This document shows, piece by piece, positions 51,865 to 61,439 of a stretch of 64,000 nucleotides of DNA (within the stretch, counting starts at the first letter, position 1; the number at the start of each line of letters is the position of its first letter). The stretch is taken from the NCBI GenBank assembly GCA_030584005.1, contig CP129486.1:561556-625555 (forward strand), in the 5' to 3' direction. This stretch comes from Bdellovibrionota bacterium (GTDB taxonomy: Bacteria > Bdellovibrionota_C > UBA2361 > JAFLCA01). A model generated the notes under the pieces. That model was not told where the DNA came from and made no database searches. It saw only the letters and a program-made list of their open reading frames with translations. Made by a program: the position numbers and the translations under genes.

Positions 51865-52344
51865 TCAAAGGCTATCTGGCCCCGTCCGCAACATCACCGC
51901 TTCTCTGAAGCGTGCGCCGAGCAGGGTGAGGGTAATTCCAGCATTGCCATGATCCTGCGTGGGTACTGTCGCGATATTAAGCGCGATTGAACTCCAAGAA
52001 TTTAATTCTCGACCTAAGCCTCGCATAACGGAACTGTCAGAAAACTCCGCTATTTGACACGAGTGCCCTAAGATAAGTTGTGGATAGCCACTAGGCTGAG
52101 TGTGGTCGAGCATCGCGTTGCTGTGAGTAGTAGCAAACAACGAGATAGCTCCACAGGAGAGGGCGTCGAGCGCCCTGATAGAATGATCCGTCTCGGAGTA
52201 ATTCAGTTGCTCTGGATCCCCGTTCTTGAGAAGAGGATTTGCAAGCAAGCACGCAGTCCCGTGGATTTTCTCTTCCCGGTGAGTTCCCAACGCTAAGGGG
52301 TATATAGATTCTAGAAACTTCAGCGTATCCCCAGCGCACGCCAT
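51865..52344 (-). CDS. Doubtful open frame, unknown (159 residues)
   Basis: The frame starts inside repeat B (its ATG and first dozen codons are repeat sequence) and has no ribosome-binding site or recognisable domain. Internal segments such as 'GYPQLILGHSCQIAEF' read like plausible protein, so a 5'-truncated gene fused to the repeat is possible. Listed with low confidence. Confidence 0.25.
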   Translation of the reverse strand: MACAGDTLKFLESIYPLALGTHREEKIHGTACLLANPLLKNGDPEQLNYSETDHSIRALDALSCGAISLFATTHSNAMLDHTQPSGYPQLILGHSCQIAEFSDSSVMRGLGRELNSWSSIALNIATVPTQDHGNAGITLTLLGARFREAVMLRTGPDSL

Positions 52345-52418
52345 CCGGGCGTGCGCTGGGGCGTAGTTTGGAGTAACTGAACAAGGGCTATCGATAGCAC
52401 TTGTTAAGTGTATCCCTA
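52318..52418. repeat. Repeat B, long composite form, overlapping a stop codon
   Basis: CTTCAGCGTATCCCC at the left, a hairpin AGCGCACGCC/GGCGTGCGCT, the tail GGGCGTAGTTTGG shared with the copy at 40238, then ACTGAACAAGG and CTTGTTAAGTGTATCCCTA. The minus-strand TAG at 52418-52416 ends the neighbouring gene. Confidence 0.7.
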
Positions 52419-52919
52419 AAAACGATACACCGTACCTTTAGATGGATACTCGCAGATGGCTCCCGGCATCACCTTTTGCACCGCAGTAATGGTGGCATTT
52501 GCCTGAGTCGGTGAGATCCCCTTAAGCGCAGCTCGATAGGTCCTTCCATTTATCTTGGCGCTCCCTGTAAACGAACGCCCCTTCAATCTCCCCTTCACTA
52601 CCGCGCCACCAAAGAAATACATGGTGGCCCGCTTTCCGGTTACATCAAGGAAGAATGCGGTGTCGAAAGGATAGGGACTTGTATTGATACAGGTGAGTCG
52701 GGTGTTGGGCCTGGTTACAATGGCTTTGGGGCGAGTGGGGAACATGGTACCCCCGTAATTTCCTTGGAGATCCTCCGCAGTGAGCGCCCCGATCGACACT
52801 GCACTGTCTGCGCCTTTAAAGCTGTCGAATGTGATACTGCTCCGTGCTTCCAGTTCTTGCGCCTGCGCTATAGAAACGCTGGAGAGCAGGGCCCCAATAA
52901 TAATGAATTTGCGTAGCAT
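52416..52919 (-). CDS. Secreted protein of unknown function (167 residues)
   Basis: A signal peptide (about 1-20, ending AQAQ) is followed by a beta-rich mature part with two cysteines ('LTCINTS' and 'GAICEYP') and 'GRLKGRSFTGSAKINGRTYRAALKG'. No family recognised. The stop codon TAG is contributed by repeat B, directly after a final Phe. It is probably periplasmic or exported. Confidence 0.65.
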   Translation of the reverse strand: MLRKFIIIGALLSSVSIAQAQELEARSSITFDSFKGADSAVSIGALTAEDLQGNYGGTMFPTRPKAIVTRPNTRLTCINTSPYPFDTAFFLDVTGKRATMYFFGGAVVKGRLKGRSFTGSAKINGRTYRAALKGISPTQANATITAVQKVMPGAICEYPSKGTVYRF

Positions 52920-53068
52920 AAACCTCCGTAATCAACTGAACCACCGCAATAGGCCGCACCTCTCCAAGAGATAGCGCGGTACTGTAACCTATGAGGCAAT
53001 TCAAGCTTCCAGAGGTACTTGATCCAGGCAAACGTGTAACGAATTCTCGTACTTCGTTATTCGGCAGG

Positions 53069-54739
53069 CTATGGAATCGTCACATAAACAGTGACTGCCG
53101 CACGATTCGCACCGCCGCTAAAATTCTCTCCTGCGGCGGTTAGGGTAACGGGATAAGTGCCACTCGCGACACCGGCTCGCCCTAAGCAGTCGCGCAAATT
53201 CACGGTGAATGTGAATGTGTTGGATGCCGACGGTACGGCATCGGCAGCAGCGTCGTCGAGCGGCCATAAGACTGCCCCATTCTCGGCCAAAGGGCTATCA
53301 CCCGATCCAAGTGCCGCGGAGTTTTCACTTAGCGTAGCACTCAATCCGCTATAGTAGCCCGCGCAGGTAAACTCCTGTGCCACTCCTCCCACTATCGCAC
53401 CGTAATGAAGGTGTCCCATGTCCATAATATCTGATGCTTCATAATCGCTCACCGAGCCACGTTGCGGTCGCCACATAGTAAGTGTCAGCGCTCCTGAGCC
53501 GGAGAGCACAATCGGATTTCCAGAGGAAGCACCAGCCGTGCTGCCCGACAGTGGATAGTCCAGCTCAACCGTTCCGAAACCGGCATCATAGGATTTAATG
53601 GCAGGCACTGTGATGAAATAGGGCGGAAGGGTGAATGTTCGCCTGCTTTCGACCGCTCCATCGGCACTCACCAACTCAACTACGTATACGTCGCCCGGGC
53701 GAAATTCAGCAGTGCCTACTCGCGGCTGAATCCCCGCAACCATGGCTTGGCCATCACGAATCGATTCGAGATTGGGGTATCCGCTGCCGTCAGCATTAAG
53801 ATCGGTCCACAACTGACCTCGCAGACTGTTGTCAGATTCGGAAACGCCTGAGTACACCGCCGTTCCACCGCCATCGGCAGTGCTGCGGCAATAGAGAAGT
53901 GGTGAGCCGCAGACAACGTGTCCTCCGGTGATCACCGAGACATCTTCCGGAGCAATGGGGATGTAAAAAATGAGGACAAACTGATCCTCTCCTCCGACGA
54001 CCGCGTCAATCTGTTCCGGGGTAAGGGAAGAAGCATTGATATTTAGCGTCTGCCCAAGGCCCAGATAGAGCGTTGTAAAGGGGGAATCCTGGGCCGTTGT
54101 TGCCGCTGACTCGGGGTCGGCATAATCAGGAACAAGATCCCCATCGTCATCTGGATCGAAGACATCGAGAATCCCATCACTATCGGTGTCAATGCCCCCT
54201 TCCTCACCCTCATGAATGCGCACTCCCCGTGTCTTGCTTGAAGAGGAAACAATTTGCACCAAGCCGCGAGACTGCACCCCTACGGGAACTCCATCAGCGG
54301 CCTGTGTAATCCGCTCCCTGGTATAAAATCCTCGCGCCACGTTTCTGCGTGGCCTTGCATAGCCGGGGTCATTCATCTGAATAACCCCAAGATTGACCGT
54401 TCCGGTTTCGCGGTCCCGACGCCCGCTGAAGGCCAGGTACACTTCTCCGCCACTCCCCGCTAAGACAGTCGGACCGTAATAACTACCGTCATCTGCGACA
54501 AAGTGCAGCGTCGCGTTTCTGAGGAAAGTTCTCGTCAGACGGTTAAACTTGAACCGGCCGGTAGAGCCAAGGGTACGCTGGACACTCTCTCCAGATGCGG
54601 AGACAAGGAGTGCACGATACCCCGCACCTCCATCGAGCCTGCCTTTGACGGTAATGTGGTTCTGAGCGTCAACGCGCGCGGTCAAGCCAGAAGCAAAGAT
54701 CGAGAGGAGAAGGATAGCTGCAATCCGCTTTAAGTGCAT
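53069..54739 (-). CDS. Secreted protein with a thrombospondin type 3-like calcium motif
   Basis: About 556 residues. A signal peptide (to about residue 25) precedes a beta-rich N-terminal domain. An Asp-rich segment follows, 'DTDSDGILDVFDPDDDGDLVPDYADPES', the thrombospondin type 3/dockerin-like calcium-binding repeat. The C-terminal region is long, Gly/Ser/Thr-rich and beta-sheet-like. It is probably surface-exposed or released. The ATG at 54739 has GGAGG 5 bases upstream. A role in adhesion is a guess. Confidence 0.75.
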   Translation of the reverse strand: MHLKRIAAILLLSIFASGLTARVDAQNHITVKGRLDGGAGYRALLVSASGESVQRTLGSTGRFKFNRLTRTFLRNATLHFVADDGSYYGPTVLAGSGGEVYLAFSGRRDRETGTVNLGVIQMNDPGYARPRRNVARGFYTRERITQAADGVPVGVQSRGLVQIVSSSSKTRGVRIHEGEEGGIDTDSDGILDVFDPDDDGDLVPDYADPESAATTAQDSPFTTLYLGLGQTLNINASSLTPEQIDAVVGGEDQFVLIFYIPIAPEDVSVITGGHVVCGSPLLYCRSTADGGGTAVYSGVSESDNSLRGQLWTDLNADGSGYPNLESIRDGQAMVAGIQPRVGTAEFRPGDVYVVELVSADGAVESRRTFTLPPYFITVPAIKSYDAGFGTVELDYPLSGSTAGASSGNPIVLSGSGALTLTMWRPQRGSVSDYEASDIMDMGHLHYGAIVGGVAQEFTCAGYYSGLSATLSENSAALGSGDSPLAENGAVLWPLDDAAADAVPSASNTFTFTVNLRDCLGRAGVASGTYPVTLTAAGENFSGGANRAAVTVYVTIP

Positions 54740-54963
54740 AACGCCCTCCAAAGATACCAGGGACTATCTGTCGACCGTGTTGTGGGGAAGCTCAATCTGA
54801 AAGCTCCAACCTCTGTTTGGCTTTAATTTGGTGGTGAATCAGGGCTGTTATGCTTGGGCTTTGGGTACGGGAATAGAGTACCTTGTATCGAAGAATTGAT
54901 AAGTGAAAACAAGCGCCCTATGATGGGCGATACTCGTGGAGCTTGGTATCGAATTAACCGCTA

Positions 54964-55201
54964 CCATTGCATGGAGCCGAACCCGTGGCAGAAAAAGGTC
55001 GGGGAGTTGTCGGCGAGTTCTGGAGATACTCTGAATAGGTGCCATCGATGGCCCTTGTAGGACCGCTCCAAGCTGTGCCCGCACCGGCCCAGGATCTCTT
55101 ACCACCCGGGCCCTTTTGAGCGCCTTTGCAAAGGTAGAATGCGTGCGTAGTTCGGAGCACTTTCTCTCACGTTGTAGGCTGGTTCACGCAATTTGCGGGT
55201 T
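54964..55201 (+). repeat. Repeat A copy 4, decayed, with nested repeat B
   Basis: Left end CCATTGCATGGAGCCGAACCC and right end GGCTGGTTCACGCAATTTGCGGG match repeat A. The middle has diverged and contains a repeat B-like piece (GAGATACTCTGAATAGGTGCCATCG). The stretch 54752-54963 before it shows no gene. Confidence 0.6.
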
Positions 55202-55221
55202 CATCTAACAAGGCACCTCTG

Positions 55222-55806
55222 ATGTTGATTTCGCGACTTCTCTCCTTTTCCCTTTTCTTTCTTTGCATTGCACCGATTTCAGGCAATGCCCAGATATATA
55301 AATGGGTAGATAAGGATGGCGTTACTCACTACTCGACGGCCAAAAGCGCCCCTAATGCTCAACGTGCAGAGCTTCCTGATATCATGCGCGCCGAAGTAAA
55401 ACTGCCAAAGGTAACGAGCACTACTTGTGCCAAGCATGGGGGTGCAAACTGTGCTGCCGGTCCCGATGGTGACGGGTCAGTTATCTGCTACGATGGCTTC
55501 CGAGATGCCAGCCCCCGTTTTAGCTTCGTTTGCAGCGCGCCAAAACTCGAAATATCCGATGTAAGTGAGGTCCTCGGTGACGGATCCTTCTCTGTATTCG
55601 TACGGAATTCCAAACCTATCGAGGCAACAAAGCCGGCTCTCGTCTATCAGCCAGCAGGTGGAAGTGCGGTAATGCTTCAGGGACCTGATAAGATTGATGG
55701 ATTCGGGGTTGGAGAGTTCGTTGCCCCTCCCCAGACGTTGAGTACGCAGACCGCTCGCCCAACTACCGCTCAGTTGGTGCTCAGCTGTTTAAACTGCCCA
55801 CAGTGA
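55222..55806 (+). CDS. Secreted DUF4124-domain protein
   Basis: A signal peptide (about 1-24, ending GNAQ) leads straight into 'IYKWVDKDGVTHYSTAKSAP', the DUF4124 signature of many proteobacterial envelope proteins. The rest (cysteines at about 73, 80, 93, 106 and a C-terminal CLNC) is unassigned and resembles a beta-sandwich. Role unknown; probably periplasmic. Confidence 0.78.
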   Translation: MLISRLLSFSLFFLCIAPISGNAQIYKWVDKDGVTHYSTAKSAPNAQRAELPDIMRAEVKLPKVTSTTCAKHGGANCAAGPDGDGSVICYDGFRDASPRFSFVCSAPKLEISDVSEVLGDGSFSVFVRNSKPIEATKPALVYQPAGGSAVMLQGPDKIDGFGVGEFVAPPQTLSTQTARPTTAQLVLSCLNCPQ

Positions 55807-56021
55807 TAGTCGCAACCTCTTAAATATCAACTAGTTAGACGACAGGCGTCAAACTCCCTGCGCGGAGCGGCTGCCAGCGCAAAAAGATATTACTTGGTCA
55901 TTCCGGGTTGTTAGCCTGGCCAGGGTTAGCCATCTTATGGCCAACTTATTGTTATCACTGGATAATGTGCGATTGCCGTCGCGTTGTATCGGTCTGACCC
56001 GCTGCCGTATCCTAATTATAT

Positions 56022-57650
56022 ATGCTTAACCGCTCGGCTATCGACGCAATCATACCCCTACTACGACGAGCGGCCACTCGTGCACTACGGTTAAAAGTAA
56101 AAGGATTTCCGAGACCTTATTACTGCTCTTTTCTGCTGCGCGACATTGAGAACTTCACCGTGCAGGCACGTCGCGGCTCTATATATAAGAATAGTTCGGA
56201 GAGAGTGCGGCCCGTCTTTTGCGATTTGCGCGTGGGATCCTATCGCTATGACCAGGTTGCGCATGGCGGTCTCAACGACGAGGACGAAGATCGCGAGTCA
56301 GTCTCCCTAAGCAAGCTGCCAATCGACACCCGCGTCAATGATGAGTTTCGACACGCCGTATGGCGGGTGGTCGAGGCCCGTTTTCGGGAAGCACTCACCG
56401 ATTACAACACCAAAGAAGCACTTAGCATCTCCACCTTTGATGCGAACCGGGCTTTACCCTCCTTTACCAAGCTACCCCCGCTCCACCACGTGAGTTACTC
56501 GCATCCAGAGCCGGTGGATGAAGAGAAATGGGTGAAGTTCTGTAAGAAAGCGTCGGAGTTCGTATCAGATCTCCCCCATGTGTCTCAAAGCTGGGTCGAG
56601 TTCGAAGCGTGTCAAGAAACAAAGATTTTCGTGAGCACTGAAAAACGCATCATCGTGCAGCATTCGCAAACCCTGGCGCTGATTGCGACCATGAAGAAGC
56701 TCCTTCGGGATGGATCCCATATTGAACAGGACGTGGTGATCAATTGTTGTGAAATGGAGGAACTTCCAGGTCTCGCTCGCTTTGAGAAACTGGTGAAAGA
56801 AAAGCATGAGCTGCTTTTGCGCATGGCGCGAGGGCGTAAGATCCATGCCTATTCAGGACCGGCGCTCCTGATGCCCGGGCCTGCAGGACTGCTATTTCAT
56901 GAAGCTCTAGGTCATCGATTGGAGGGCAATCGATTACTCTCCAACGATGAAGGGCAGACGTTTCGTGACCAAGTAGGAACCCAGATACTGAACGTTGATA
57001 TCTCCGTCCGTGACAATCCGCGGATGCGAAGCTTCAACGGGCAACGTTGTGCCGGATACTACCGATTTGATGACGAAGGATCGGCAGCCACCCCTACCCT
57101 GCTCGTAGAGGGCGGTAAGTTGAATGACTTTCTTACGACCAGAGCCGCGTTAAAGAAGAGAGGCTTTAGTTCGAATGGGCACGCGCGGAATAAGGACTCA
57201 CAGAGACCAGTGAGTCGAATGGGAGTTCTGGAGATAGAGGGGAAAAAAACGGTGCCCTTGGAGGAGCTCAAGCGCAAGTTAATCAGAGAGATTCGCCGCC
57301 AGAAAAAGCCCTATGGCATGATCATATATGACACCTCAAGTGGCGAAACCGAGACAACCCGCCATGATCCGCAGGCCTTTTACGGAGAGATCTCTTACGC
57401 GACTCTTCTCTACCCGAATGGCAAGGAGGTGCCCGTGCGGGGGGTCAATTTTGTCGGAACACCGCTCCAGTCTCTGCATAATATTACGGCCGTTGGCGAC
57501 CAGCGTGAAATCGATAACAGCTTCTGCGGCGCCGAGTCTGGATTTGTTCCTGTCTCCACCATCTCTCCGGCATTACTGGTGAGCCACCTTGAACTCCAAG
57601 CCAAAGACGAGGTGCGTGTGGCCCAATCGCTTCTCCCAAAGCCGCGCTAA
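56022..57650 (+). CDS. TldD/PmbA-family metalloprotease
   Basis: 542 residues. The zinc motif HEALGHRLEG (HExxxH type) lies near residue 297 and the C-terminal cysteine ligand in 'NSFCGAESGFV'. TldD/TldE pairs degrade peptides such as microcin and CcdA precursors. Only one member is here and it is longer than E. coli TldD (about 480), because of an extended N-terminal domain. A solitary TldD-like protein may act as a homodimer. Confidence 0.85.
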   Translation: MLNRSAIDAIIPLLRRAATRALRLKVKGFPRPYYCSFLLRDIENFTVQARRGSIYKNSSERVRPVFCDLRVGSYRYDQVAHGGLNDEDEDRESVSLSKLPIDTRVNDEFRHAVWRVVEARFREALTDYNTKEALSISTFDANRALPSFTKLPPLHHVSYSHPEPVDEEKWVKFCKKASEFVSDLPHVSQSWVEFEACQETKIFVSTEKRIIVQHSQTLALIATMKKLLRDGSHIEQDVVINCCEMEELPGLARFEKLVKEKHELLLRMARGRKIHAYSGPALLMPGPAGLLFHEALGHRLEGNRLLSNDEGQTFRDQVGTQILNVDISVRDNPRMRSFNGQRCAGYYRFDDEGSAATPTLLVEGGKLNDFLTTRAALKKRGFSSNGHARNKDSQRPVSRMGVLEIEGKKTVPLEELKRKLIREIRRQKKPYGMIIYDTSSGETETTRHDPQAFYGEISYATLLYPNGKEVPVRGVNFVGTPLQSLHNITAVGDQREIDNSFCGAESGFVPVSTISPALLVSHLELQAKDEVRVAQSLLPKPR

Positions 57651-57842
57651 CCTGAAAGGTGCATAGGGCGAATCGATTCGGATTTCCCTGCATCTCTATG
57701 AGTGCGAACGTACGCACCCCCTTGCATTATGTACCACGCGGCACCGCTCATTAAGCGAATCGTGCGCATGAAGGAGCATCCTCTGCGTAGGACTACACTC
57801 ACTATTACTCTTACTGACTCAACTGCCCAGGAGCGCCATAAA

Positions 57843-58490
57843 GTGAATGACAAAAGTCGACAGAAGCGGTCTGAGCTGTTGAATTGCAGCGAGGCCGCCG
57901 TGCTCGTCCTGAACGCCAGCCGCGAAATGGCGACTCAAATGACGATGGAGATTACTGCGCGGCTGCCAGGATGCTCGATCATGTACGCGCCATCCATAGC
58001 CCTGGCAAAGCTGATTGTGGCGCGACGGCGGATTGACTTGGTCGTCTCCAGCCCGGTGCTTCCCGACGGCGGGGTGCAGCGTCTCCGGGAAGCTCTTGAT
58101 ACGTTGCCAAACCCGCCCGACTTAGTCGTTGTCGGCGATAGGGCCAGCGTCTTGCCTCTAGTGGGGAATCCTTCAAGATATCAGCTTGCAGCGACACGCC
58201 CTCTCGCTGCCCCATCGAACCCAAAGCAGCAGCTGCTAGACTTCGAGCGCCGAGGTCATCCCTTCCAAGAAACGATTAAGTCGTTAGGAGCTGACCTAAG
58301 AAACGATCTCAACAATCCGCTGCAGGCTATTGTCGCCATGGTCTTTGTGGCCAAAGCTGCCTCCGGTGCATCATCCACTACATTGGAGGCGCTCGAAGCA
58401 ATCGATGACGCAGCCAAGAACATGGCGCGTGTGGTCAAAGGTATTGAGGGCAAAATTCTTGGGGCGATTACCACCCGCGATCCAGCGTGA
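57843..58490 (+). CDS. Receiver-like plus H-box-like protein lacking kinase catalytic parts
   Basis: The N-terminal part looks like a response regulator receiver fold ('AAVLVLNASREMATQMTMEI', 'IDLVVSSPVLPDGGVQRL'), but Ser stands where the phospho-Asp should be. The C-terminal part carries 'LRNDLNNPLQAIV', matching the HisKA H-box with Asn in place of His. No ATPase domain follows. GTG at 57843 is chosen because AGGAG lies 9 bases upstream; an ATG at 57768 has none. Possibly an adaptor derived from a kinase. Confidence 0.65.
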   Translation: MNDKSRQKRSELLNCSEAAVLVLNASREMATQMTMEITARLPGCSIMYAPSIALAKLIVARRRIDLVVSSPVLPDGGVQRLREALDTLPNPPDLVVVGDRASVLPLVGNPSRYQLAATRPLAAPSNPKQQLLDFERRGHPFQETIKSLGADLRNDLNNPLQAIVAMVFVAKAASGASSTTLEALEAIDDAAKNMARVVKGIEGKILGAITTRDPA

Positions 58491-58522
58491 AGCTGAGCCA
58501 ACAGCAGAAGCGGAGATTCGAA

Positions 58523-59641
58523 TCACTCGAATCCGGGCAGATGCAGATTGAAGCACCCCCAGGGGGTCCCGCTTGCCAGCTCCGCAGCTAACGCCGCGTG
58601 TTGAGAGAGTTCCTCTTGGGAAAGCTCGATGACTGGATAGACCGCACAGCGGCTGCGAAGCTTCTCGATGCGGGCGCCGGAACGGGCAAGTAACTCCTTG
58701 GGCACAGATCGAGACGAAGCATGCATCTGCTCTGCAAGCGTGAGAGCGTCCGCGATTGATAGGTTATCGCCGACCATTAAAAACAGATCTAGACCAGCGC
58801 GTAATCCATCAGTGATTGCTTCGGCATCGCCTAAGCTGCTCGATATAGCTTTCATTCCCAGACCATCAGCAACAACCACTCCATCGAATCCCAGCTGACC
58901 TCGCAGAAGACTCTCGAGGAAAAACGTGGATAGGGTAGCCGGCCGGCCAGGATCCAACTGCGGATACAATATATGCGCGGTCATCACCATTGGGATGCCG
59001 ATGCGAATCATCTCCTGGAATGGCACCAACTCCACTCTTCGCAGTTCGTCCAGATTCTTATCAACCACAGGAAGGGTGAAGTGTGAGTCACTTTTCGTAT
59101 CCCCGTGGCCGGGAAAGTGTTTGGCGCAAGTGAGAAGGCCTGCTGCTTCGCACGCTCTTACAAAGGGCACCGCGCCCTGCAGCACTTCATCAACGGTCCG
59201 TCCAAAGGCGCGTTGGTTAATCACCGGGTTATCAGGATTGGAATGAATATCAACCACTGGGCCAAAAATGCAGTTGATCCCCAGAGATCGTAGCTCCAAT
59301 GCCATCGCATGAGCCACCTCGGCGCTGCGATGTGCCCAGCACGCCGCGTAGGGGAATCGCGTAATCGGCTCCGGGGGGCGAATTACTCTCCCGCCTTCGT
59401 GATCTATGCATATAAGGGGATGGGGATTACGAATAAGGCTTCGAATCTCTGCCCATAGCTCCCGATAGGCTGACAGCCAGTCCTTATAGGAAGCGTTCGA
59501 AAGAAAATTCCTCTTGCGAAACATCACACCAAACGGCTGCAGTTCAGCGATCTGCTTTCGCTCGTCATCGCTTAGGAATGTTGAGGAGGGCTCGACTACA
59601 AAACGATGCCCATATTCGAATATTGAAAGAGCAGACTTCAT
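58523..59641 (-). CDS. nagZ: Beta-N-acetylhexosaminidase NagZ (GH3)
   Basis: Removes GlcNAc from anhydro-muropeptides in cell-wall recycling. GH3 motifs are 'LICIDHEGGRVIR', 'CAKHFPGHGDTKSDSHFTLP' (catalytic acid/base loop with the Asp-His dyad) and 'VVVADGLGMKAI', holding the Asp nucleophile. 372 residues is within family range. It is followed at 17 bases upstream by recJ (same strand), so both may share a transcript. It fits functionally with the MltB-like enzyme at 200. Confidence 0.93.
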   Translation of the reverse strand: MKSALSIFEYGHRFVVEPSSTFLSDDERKQIAELQPFGVMFRKRNFLSNASYKDWLSAYRELWAEIRSLIRNPHPLICIDHEGGRVIRPPEPITRFPYAACWAHRSAEVAHAMALELRSLGINCIFGPVVDIHSNPDNPVINQRAFGRTVDEVLQGAVPFVRACEAAGLLTCAKHFPGHGDTKSDSHFTLPVVDKNLDELRRVELVPFQEMIRIGIPMVMTAHILYPQLDPGRPATLSTFFLESLLRGQLGFDGVVVADGLGMKAISSSLGDAEAITDGLRAGLDLFLMVGDNLSIADALTLAEQMHASSRSVPKELLARSGARIEKLRSRCAVYPVIELSQEELSQHAALAAELASGTPWGCFNLHLPGFE

Positions 59642-59658
59642 AGCAGTTCCATTGATGC

Positions 59659-61398
59659 TTACTCCACCGCCTGAATGTTGGCCTGAATATCCGTAACACC
59701 ACCATAGGTATTCAGTTCAGGGCGACAGACCACCCGCACGATCTTTCCCGGCAGCAGTGCGGGGTGCGATGTTTCACGCCACAACATACCCTGAAGATAC
59801 CGGGTACCGTCGGTGAGCAATACCTTGAGATGTGTCCCTTTGAGCACTCTCGTTTCTTTTACCTTCAGTCCCTCTACTAGCACCGAGGGAGCAGGATTCC
59901 CCATGCCAAATGGGGCAAAGTTCTTCAAGTGCTCGACCAACTCCACATCAAGCTCTCCTAGAGTGATCATCGTATCAGCCTCGGCCTTTGGTTCGAGGTC
60001 CAAAGTGCGCATGCGGAGTCGGCATTCACGATCAAATGCGTCGGCAAATGCCGCGACGTTCTGTGGAGTAACCGAGAAACCTCCCGCGCCCTCGTGTCCG
60101 CCAAACTTGATCAGGTGGGGCGCCGTCGCCTCCAGTACTTCCACCACATTCAGTCCTCGAATTCCCCTCACCGAACCCTTGAAGTTACCATCCTGGTCGA
60201 CCCCCATCACTGCTGAAGGTCGATAAAACATCTCTACTAATCGCTGAGCAACGATACCAACAACGCCTGTATGAAAGTCCGGGTCCCAGATCACGATCCC
60301 GCTGGGGAGTTCTACCCGCCGTTCAAGCTCCTTGACGGCCCGCTCCTTGACCCGCTGCTCCATCTCCTGGCGTTCGGCGTTCAGTCGATTCAGGCGATGT
60401 GCCAGTTTCTCCGCCTGCACGCTATCAGAGGTGGCAAGCAGCTCAATGACACTCTCTCCATGGACCATGCGCCCCGCGGCATTGATCCGGGGACCGATAC
60501 CGAAGGAGACGTGATAGCAGGAAACCTCTCTATTGACCCCGCTGAGCTTCATTAACGCGCGAAGTCCTGGACGTTTGCTTTTCGCAAGCTGCTCCAGTCC
60601 TCTTTTTGCAATTACTCGGTTTGCACCTCGCAGGGGAACCATGTCACAGATTGTTCCGAGGCAGGCCAAATCAAGGTACTCACGTACGTCAACACTACGC
60701 GCCGCTGGTAGATCCTTTCTCAATGCCACGAGGAGATACCAGGCCAGCCCCGATGCGCTCAGTACGCCCTCGGCAAATCCACACCCAGGCTGTTGGGGAT
60801 TCACAAACACATCGGCTGCCGGACGGTGCGCTCCTACATGGTGGTGATCAATAACAATCGTCTTAAGACCTAGCTCCCGCGCCAGATTCAGTTGGGCCTC
60901 GTTGGTCGTGCCGAAATCAATGGCGATGAGAAGCCTCCTTCCCTCGGAAGCAATTGAGCGCACCATGCCCTCATTGAGCCCGTATCCCTCCGTAAATCGA
61001 TCAGGCACAAAAACCTTTGAATCGGCTCCCACACAATGCAGGAAGTGATGGACCTGTGAACCTCCGGAGAGCCCATCGACATCAAAGTCACAACAAATGG
61101 CGATTGATTCTCCACGACTGATCGTCGAGGCAATGAGTTGACTCGCCGCGTCTAGGTTCTTCAGCCCTTCAGGCTCAGGCAGCCCCTCACGCAATGAGGG
61201 CGAGAGGTATAGGGACAAGGAGTCATCGTCACGAAACCCTCGAGCGGCGAGTACACGAGCTGCCACCGGATGCAGGTTATGGCGTAGGGCAATGGCCTGG
61301 GCGATCCTCGGGTGCTGCTCGCGAAGGGCGATGCGCCTTCGAACAGGCCGGAGAATATCTGAAGCAACTGCTACTGACGCCATTGCGTCACTATACAC
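59659..61398 (-). CDS. recJ: Single-stranded-DNA-specific exonuclease RecJ
   Basis: A 5'-3' exonuclease of the DHH family, 579 residues. Metal and catalytic motifs are 'AICCDFDVDGLSGG', 'IAIDFG', 'TIVIDHHHVG' (DHH) and, in DHHA1, 'FGGHEGAGGFSV'. A C-terminal OB-fold follows ('MGNPAPSVLVEGLKV..LKGTHLKVLLTD'). It works in RecFOR recombination, mismatch and base excision repair. It lies between nagZ and a small membrane protein gene. Confidence 0.95.
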   Translation of the reverse strand: MYSDAMASVAVASDILRPVRRRIALREQHPRIAQAIALRHNLHPVAARVLAARGFRDDDSLSLYLSPSLREGLPEPEGLKNLDAASQLIASTISRGESIAICCDFDVDGLSGGSQVHHFLHCVGADSKVFVPDRFTEGYGLNEGMVRSIASEGRRLLIAIDFGTTNEAQLNLARELGLKTIVIDHHHVGAHRPAADVFVNPQQPGCGFAEGVLSASGLAWYLLVALRKDLPAARSVDVREYLDLACLGTICDMVPLRGANRVIAKRGLEQLAKSKRPGLRALMKLSGVNREVSCYHVSFGIGPRINAAGRMVHGESVIELLATSDSVQAEKLAHRLNRLNAERQEMEQRVKERAVKELERRVELPSGIVIWDPDFHTGVVGIVAQRLVEMFYRPSAVMGVDQDGNFKGSVRGIRGLNVVEVLEATAPHLIKFGGHEGAGGFSVTPQNVAAFADAFDRECRLRMRTLDLEPKAEADTMITLGELDVELVEHLKNFAPFGMGNPAPSVLVEGLKVKETRVLKGTHLKVLLTDGTRYLQGMLWRETSHPALLPGKIVRVVCRPELNTYGGVTDIQANIQAVE

Positions 61399-61439
61399 AA
61401 GTTAGAACGAGATCGCAGCTCTTGCCATTTACTGCGCGT

